This document shows positions 57,389 to 64,000 of a stretch of DNA of 64,000 nt, piece by piece (position 1 is the stretch's first letter; every line of letters starts with the position of its first letter). The position numbers and the translations under genes were made by a program. The notes under the pieces were generated by a model. The model was not told where the DNA came from and ran no database searches. It saw only the letters and a program-made list of their open reading frames with translations. Source of the stretch: Rhinopithecus roxellana (lineage: Eukaryota > Chordata > Mammalia > Primates > Cercopithecidae); contig NC_044551.1 in NCBI RefSeq assembly GCF_007565055.1, forward strand, positions 94,456,089 through 94,520,088. The letters run 5' to 3'.

Positions 57389-60300
57389 CAAAACTATGCA
57401 ATTTCACAGATATTAAACAAGCTGTTTCTGAATGACTTTTAGAAAACGGATGAAATTAAGGCAGAAATCAATATATTCTTCAAAACTAGTAAAACACATA
57501 CAGCATAGCAGAATTTCTGGGACACAGCTAAGGCAGGGTTAAGGAGAACATTTATAGGGCTAAACACCTATATCGAGAAGTTAGGAAGAGTTCAAGTTAA
57601 CAACCTAATATCACACTTAGAGCAACTAGAAAAATAAGAGCAAGAACAAATCAAGCCCAAAATGAGCAGAAGGAAAGAAATAATCAAAATCAATGCTCAA
57701 CATAAAGAAATTGACGTGCAAAATTTCATACAAAAAAATCAACGAAAGCAAAACTTGGTTTATTTGAAAGAATAAATAACACTGGTAAACTGCTAGCTAG
57801 ACTAATAAAAAAGAGAGAGAAGGTCAAATAAATACAATCAGATAGTACAAAGGTGACATTACCACCGACCCCACAGAAATATAAACCACCCCCCCAGAGA
57901 CTATTATAAATACCTCTATGCACACGAACTAGAAAATATAGAAGAAATGGTTACATTCTTGGAAACATACAACCTTCCAAGATTGAATCAGGAAGGAAGT
58001 GAATACCTGTACAGACCAATAAGGAGTTCTGCAGTTGAATCACTAATAAAAAACCTGCCAACCAGGAAAAATTCTGTACCAGGTGGCTTCACAGCCTAGT
58101 TTTACCAGATGCATAAAGTAGAGCTGGTACCAATTCTACTGAAACTATTCCACAAAATTGAGGAGGAGTGACTTCCTCTCTAACTCATTCTATGGAGTCA
58201 GCATCATTCTGACACCAAAACCTGGCAGAGACACAATGAAAAAATAAAATTTTAGGCTAGTATTCCCGATGAAAACAGAAGCAAAAGTCCTTAACAAAAT
58301 ATTAGCAAACTGAATCCAGCAGCACACACAAAAAAAAACCTAATACACTATGATCATGTAGGCTTTACTCTTGGGACACAAATTTAGTTAACCGTATACA
58401 AATAAATAAATGTGATTAATCACAGAAATAGAACTAAAACCAAAACCACATAATCATCTCAATAGATGCAGAAAAGGCTTTTTTTTTTTTAAATCCAACA
58501 ATGATTCATGTTTTAAAAAAAACCCTCAACAAACTAGATTTTAAAGGAACATACCTCAAAATAGTAAAATCCATCTATGAAAAACCCACAGCCAACATTA
58601 CACTAAATGGAAAAGCTGGAAGCATTCCTCTTAAGAACCAGAACAAGACAAGGATGCCCACTCTTACCACTCCTATTCAACAGAGTACTGGAAGTCCTAG
58701 CCAGAGTAATCAAGCAAGAGAAAAAATTAAAGGCATCCTAACAGGAAGAGTGGAAGTCAAGTTATCTCTCTTTGCAGACAATATGATTCTATACCTAGAA
58801 AACCCTGTAGTCTCTGCCCAAAGTCTCCAACATTGATAAATAACTTCAGCAAAGTTCCAGGAAACAAAATCAGTGTACAAAAATCAGTAGTATTTTTATG
58901 CACTAATAACATCCAAACTGAGAGCCAAATCAGGAACACAATCTTAGTTCTAATAGCCACAAAAAGAATATAATACTGAGGAATACAGATAACCAGGGAA
59001 TGAAAGATGTCTATAACAAGAATTACAAAACACTGCTGAAAGAAATCAGAGATGGCACAAACAAATGGAAAAACATTCCATGCTCATTTATAGAAGAATC
59101 AATATTATTAAAATAGTCATATTGCCCAAAATAATTTCCAGATTTAATGCTATGCTTCTTAAACTACCAATGACATTTTTCACAAGTTTAGAAAAAGAAA
59201 CTTCTAAAATTTATACAGAATAAAAAATAAAGAGCAATAAGGAACAAGACAATTATAAGCAAAAAGAGCTAAGCTGGGCGCATCATATTACCCAACTTCA
59301 AACTATAATACAAGGCTACAGTAATCGAAACAGCACGGTATTGGTACAAGAACAGACATATATACCAATGAAACAGGTAAGAGAAACCAGAAATAAAGTT
59401 GCACACCTACAACTATCTGATATTCAACAAAGTCATCAACAACAAGAAATGGGGAAATTACTCCCTAGTCAATAAATGTTGCTAGGATAACTGGCTATCT
59501 ATGTGCAGAAGAATAAAACTGAACCCCCTCCTTTCACCATATACAAAAATTAACTTAACATGGATAAAGACTTAAATGCAAAACTTAAAACTACAAAAGT
59601 CCCCAAAGGAAAGCTATTAAATACCATTCTAAACATAGGAACAGGCAAAGATTTCATGATGTAAAGTCCAAAAGCAATTGCCAAAACAAATAAACAAAAA
59701 AGCCACCCATTTGAGAAGTGGGACTTAATTAAAATAAAGAGCTTCTGCACAGTAAGAGAAACCAGGAACTGAGTAAACAGACTACCTAAGAATGGGAGAA
59801 ACTATTTGCCAACTATGCATCTGACAAAGTCCAATATCCAGAATCTGTAAGTAGCTTAATCAAGAAGAAAACACAACACAATTAAAAAATGGGCAAAGGA
59901 CATTAACATACACTTCAAAAAGAACATATACATGCAGTCAAGAAGCATATAAAAAAACTCAACATCACTAATCATCAGAGAGATGCCATCAAAATCACAA
60001 TGAGACGCTTTAAAAAGTGCTAAATGAAAGTGCTACTGGTCAGAATGGCTATTATTACAAACTCAAAAAAATAATGGATGCTGGTGAGGTTGCAGGGGAA
60101 AAGGAATGCATACACACTGCTGATGGGAAATAAATTAGTTCAGCCATTGTGGAAAGCAGTTTGAAAATTTCTCAAAGAACTGAATAAAGTACCATTCGAC
60201 CCAGCAATACCATTACTAGGTATATACCCTAAGGAATATAAATTATCCTTCCATAAAGACACATGCAATTGTATCTTCATTGTAGCACTTTTCACATTAG

Positions 60301-60745
60301 AAAATGCATGGAATCAACCTAGGTGCCCATCAGTGTTGGACTGAATCAAGAAAATGTGGTACCTATACACTGTGAAATACTGGGCAGCCATAAAAAGACT
60401 TAAATCATGTCATCTCTAGTAACATGGTGGTAGCTGGATGGCATTTATCTTAGCCAAAGCAACACAACAACAGAAAACCAAATACCGGAACGTTCTTTCT
60501 TTTAAGTGGGAGCTAAACATTGAGTATACATGGACACAAAGATGGGAACAATAGACATGGAGTCCTACTTGAGGGTGGAGGCTGGGAGGAGAGTGAGGAT
60601 TGAAAAACTACCTTTCAGGTACTATGCTCACTACCTAGGTGATGAAATCATTTGCACACCAAACTTTAGTGACATACAATTTACCCATATAACAAACCTG
60701 CACGTGTATCCCCTGAACCTAAATTGAAAGGTGGAAGAGGAAAAG
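57389..60745 (+). mobile_element. L1PB/L1MA-age LINE, 5'-truncated, 14-bp target duplication
   Basis: The perfect duplication aaaatggagtttga at 57375-57388 and 60746-60759 delimits a 3357-bp insertion. It begins in ORF2 between the endonuclease and reverse transcriptase domains, covers the reverse transcriptase and C-terminal region, and ends 'acaaacctgcacgtgtatcc' then an A-rich tail. Frames are broken many times. A frame at 58501-58836 still includes the reverse transcriptase catalytic neighbourhood, read as FADN instead of FADD. A T12 run near 58480 replaces normal sequence. Confidence 0.95.
58501..58836 (+). pseudogene. Broken L1 ORF2 reverse transcriptase piece
   Basis: 111 codons carry a recognisable but frameshifted reverse transcriptase palm. 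After a shift in the middle, the frame returns to ORF2 and reads LSLFADNMILYLENP, where functional copies have FADDM. The catalytic aspartate pair is lost, so the copy is inactive. Confidence 0.8.
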
Positions 60746-60759
60746 AAAATGGAGTTTGA

Positions 60760-61224
60760 ACTCATGTGTCCCTTTCCTTTGAATGTGCCACTCCAGTTAG
60801 AAATGAGGGTAGATTATTAAAATATCATTATATTAAAAATAGCTTTGGTTATAAATGTGAGAGAATTTCAGTAACATGCTATCCATAAAATTCAAAAGAA
60901 GAATCAGTTTTTCATGTTAAAATTTTAGGTGTTTTAATTTCCAAAACTGGAAACAAGCAGGTGTATCAAAATATTTTACTTTTGAGAGGTAGGAACAGTG
61001 GGAATTAGAAGCGGGGCCTATGAATAACCACAGTCTTGTATGAAAGAAGTAGACAGGCAGACAGAGACAGACTCTTAAAGGTAGTCCATTAAAGCGTAGA
61101 GTCAGCATTCTCGAGAAGCCATGTTCTCAGTCAGTGATGCTGAGAAACATAAGGACACAAACCTACTTGGTTGATGCCATGAGCCAGCTCAGTGACTGCA
61201 TCTACAATATCTTGATGGCATTAC
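60760..61224. other. Unassigned
   Basis: No recognised feature. 61040-61220 may belong to the MLT1 that follows. Confidence 0.4.
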
Positions 61225-61490
61225 AGGAGTAGCCACCTGTCCTTGCAAGAAGAGAATCTGGTGACCCAAAGAGACACAATGGTTGTGTGCTCAGACAAAG
61301 GACCAGCAGAGTACACAGTAAGAAGGTGACCATCTGCAAGCCAAGAAAAGACTTCTCAGAGGAAACCAATTCTGTTGACACTTTGATCTTGAACTTCCAG
61401 GCTCCAGAAATGTCAAAAAATAAATTTCTGTTAAGCAGTCTGGGTTATTTCATTTAGGCAATTGTTGCAAACTAATGCAAACACCATGAT
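61225..61490 (+). mobile_element. MLT1-type MaLR LTR, 3' part
   Basis: 'gtgaccatctgcaagccaag' near 61326, 'ttgatcttgaacttccagg' near 61384, and 'aaaataaatttctgttaag' (polyadenylation signal aataaa) near 61417, with 'agtctgggttatttcattt' near 61438, match the MLT1 3' half. Confidence 0.75.
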
Positions 61491-61980
61491 TTGAAGTGAA
61501 GGAACCAATAGATCATATGGAAATAACTATGGAGAGATGGAAAAATAAAGACTTCCTTAGGAAACCCACAGGTTAGGCACAGACTAGCCAGTAGCTAGTG
61601 AATGGAAAAAGCAGTGAGTGAGACAGGTACAGTCTAGTTCTCACCAAACTTGGCTTAAAGATTACAATCTATTACTTTTAATGTAAATGTATACGCATTA
61701 TGTTGTACCAAAAAATCCCTGCATTTTTACTTAACCTATCATAGATCCATTCTTATTTGATAAACACGTAGGTGCATCACTGTTTTTAATAGGTGCACAA
61801 TCCTTCATTTTACAGATACACAATAGTTTGATTACAAACAGTTTTTGGCAGTTAGGTTGTTGTCAAACAACATAATTACAAAAATCCTACAGTGCAATGT
61901 TAAAGGTATTAGATTTCCCTGGATTAAAATTTTGCTGTTGAAAACTTTATTGCCACTGTGGTCAATGTGTTATTGGTGTC
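61491..61980. other. Unassigned AT-rich stretch
   Basis: No recognised feature. Confidence 0.45.
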
Positions 61981-62432
61981 TGTATTAGTCTGATCTTACA
62001 CTGCTATAAAGAAATACCTGAGACTGGGTAATTTATAAAGAAATGCCTGAGACTGGGTAATTTATAAAGAAATACCTGAGACTGCATAATTTATAAAGAA
62101 AAGATGCTTAATTGTCTCATGCTTCTATGGGCCATACAGGAAGCATAGCAGCTTCTGCTTCTGGGGAGCCCTCAAGAAATTTACAATTATAACAGAAGGT
62201 GAAGAGAAAATAGGAACATCTTACATGGCCAGAGCAGGAACAAGTGAGAAAAGTGGGGGAGGTGGCACACACTTTTAAACCACCCGATCTCACTAGCACT
62301 TAGTCACTATCATAAAATCAAGGGGAAATTCACCTTCATGATTCAATCACATCCCTCCTGGCCCCATCTCCAACAATTGGAATTATAATTCAACATGAGA
62401 TTTGAACAGGAACACAAATTCAAATCATATCA
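61981..62432 (-). mobile_element. THE1 LTR, antisense (3' LTR)
   Basis: Plus strand starts tgtattagtctgatcttac and ends caaatcatatca, the reverse-complemented ends of a THE1 LTR. 'cctgagactgggtaatttat' is repeated three times (62017, 62046, 62075), giving a 29-bp period. Confidence 0.95.
62012..62101 (+). repeat. 29-bp triplication in the THE1 LTR
   Basis: Three copies of the unit containing cctgagact start at 62017, 62046 and 62075. The third copy differs (tgcata for tgggta). Confidence 0.95.
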
Positions 62433-64000
62433 TTCTGCCCCTGGCCCCTCCCAAATCTCATGTCCTTCTCACATTGCAAAATCCAATTGCGCCTTCTCAA
62501 TAGTCCCCCAAACTCTTAACTCATTCCAGCATTAACTCAAAAGTCTGAAGTCTCATCAGAGACAAGGCTAGTCCTTTCCACCTATGAGTATGTAAAATCA
62601 AAACCAAGTTGGTTACTTCAAAGATACAATGGGGATACAGGCATTTGATAAATACTCTCATTACAAAAGGGAGAATTTGGGCAAAATAAAAGGGCTATAG
62701 GCCCCATGTAAGTCCAAAACTTAGCAGGGCAGTTGTTAGGTCTTAAAGTTCCAAAAAATACCTTTTGACTTCATGTCCCACATCCAGTGCACACTGGTGT
62801 GAGGTGTGGGTCCCCAAGGCCTTGGGCAGATCTGCCACTGTGACTTTGCAGAGTTCAGACCCTGAAGTGGCTCTCAAGGACTGGCATTGAGTGCCTGCAG
62901 CTTTTCCAGGCTCAGGGTCCAAGCTATCAGTGGATCTACCATTCTGGGGTCTGGAGGACAGTGGCCCTCTTCTCACAGTTCCACTAGGCAGTGCCCCAGT
63001 GGAGATTTTGTGTGGCAGCTTTAACCCCACATTTCCCCTCCACACTGTCTCAATAGAGGTTCTCCGTAAAGGCTCCGCCCCTGCAGCAGGCTTTTTCCTG
63101 GACATCCAGTTTTGTCAATACATCCTCTTAAATCTAGGCAGAGGCTCCCAAGCCTTAACTCTTGCACTCTGAGCACTCACAGGCATAACACAATCTGAAA
63201 GGTGCCAAGGCTTATGGCTTACAGTCTCAGGAGCAGTGGCCCAAGATATATCTCTGTCGATTTTATCCATGGCTGGAGTTGGATTGGCTGGGATGCAGGG
63301 AGTAGGGCAGTATGTCCCTGGGCCTGGCCCATGAAACTGTTCTGTCCTCCTAAGCCTTCAGATATGTGATGGGAAGGCTGCCAGGAAAGTTTCTGAAATG
63401 GCTTCAAGGCCTTCCATTGTCTTGGCTATTAGCACCTGCCTTCCATTTAGTTATGAAAATTTCTGCAGCCTGCATGAATTCCTCCTCCAAAACAGGCTTT
63501 TCTTTCCTACCACACGGCCAGGTTGCAAACTTTCTAAACTTTTACACTCTGCTTCTTTTTGAAATATAAGTTCCAATATCAAGTCATTTCTTTGTTCATA
63601 CATGTGAGATAGACATTTAGAAGCAGAGAGGTCATCTCTTGAAGACTTTGCTGCTTAAAAATTTCTTCTACCAGATACACGAAATTGTCACTCTCAAGTT
63701 AAAAGTTGCACAGATCCCTAGAGCAGAGGCACAATCCAACCAAGTTCTTCACGAAGGCATTACAAAAGTGACCTTTGCTCCAGTTCCCAATAGGTTCCTC
63801 ATCTCCATTTGAGACCTCCTCAGCCTGGCCGTGTCTGTCCATATCACTATCAGCATTTTGGTCACAACCATTCAACAGATTTCTAAGAAACTCCAAAGTT
63901 TCTCTCAGCTTTCTGTCTTTTTCTCAGCCCTTCACACTCTTCCAAGCTTTGCCCATTACCCAGTGCCTAAGCCACTTCCACATTATCAGATATTTTTATA
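62433..64000 (-). mobile_element. THE1 internal region, antisense, runs off the window
   Basis: Starting right after the LTR, the plus strand reads 'ttctgcccctggcccctccc', then 'cattccagcattaactc', 'gtggatctaccattctgg', 'cactaggcagtgccccag' and 'catccatggctggagttgg' type words, the reverse complement of MaLR internal sequence. No intact gag-like frame remains, and the antisense frames seen (up to 120 codons) are broken remnants. The 5' LTR should lie beyond 64000. Confidence 0.9.

Noticed and set aside
62743..63172. Frames of 93 and 120 codons near the right edge
   Set aside because: Both are within THE1 internal sequence, and neither is a host gene.
1..64000. CRISPR array, operon, tRNA or rRNA gene
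   Set aside because: No regularly spaced identical repeats with unique spacers, no cloverleaf and no rRNA wording were seen. The tandem repeats present are Alu, THE1 or A/T-only units.

Overview
The window is non-coding DNA from a catarrhine primate, most likely an Old World monkey. It is AT-rich and built almost entirely from interspersed repeats: Alu, L1, L2, MIR, MaLR/ERVL and ERV1 LTRs, and hAT and mariner/Tigger DNA transposons. I found no host gene, tRNA, rRNA or bacterial-type feature. The Old World monkey call rests on a young Alu at 38710-39028, which carries several bases that I associate with the macaque/baboon AluYR group. A young L1 at 46.5-48.0 kb also has a 3' UTR like the cercopithecid L1 lineage. 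Both points come from memory of consensus sequences, not from a search.

Layout. 0-9 kb: an L2 end, an LTR-like block, AluS, old L1M pieces (one running from ORF1 to the start of ORF2), and an Alu whose right arm is tandemly expanded (198-bp period). 9-20 kb: MIR and a long antisense L2 split by an Alu, L1M, L2, MIR and an Alu right monomer. 20-31 kb: an MLT2 LTR, a long sense L2, an ERV LTR split by an Alu, an antisense L1 end and MER5A, with much unassigned AT-rich sequence. 31.6-33.9 kb: a GC-rich 1.6-kb solo LTR with TG...CA ends and a 4-bp target duplication, nested in an older antisense LTR. 34-42.6 kb: Alus of several ages, L2, MIR, an L1 tail and a GGGAA-type microsatellite. 43-51 kb: old L1M, a MADE1 hairpin of the kind that gives rise to miR-548, a Tigger element and two L1PA/PB-type insertions. 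51-64 kb: an MST LTR, AluY, broken Alus, MIR, a 3.36-kb L1 with a 14-bp target duplication, MLT1, and the 3' LTR plus internal region of a THE1 element that runs off the right edge.

The most unusual object is the insertion at about 46095-48014. It looks like one minus-strand L1 retrotransposition event. It contains an inverted ORF2 segment (twin priming), a short 3' UTR piece that stops in the polypurine tract, and then about 410 bp of non-L1 sequence. That sequence ends with ATTAAA, 12 nt and a poly(A) (read on the minus strand), and the whole unit is flanked by a short T-rich duplication. This suggests a chimeric L1/host-transcript retrocopy. No protein-coding system, CRISPR array, defence island or operon is present. 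Any functional content would be transcription-regulatory (LTRs), small-RNA (MADE1) or structural.
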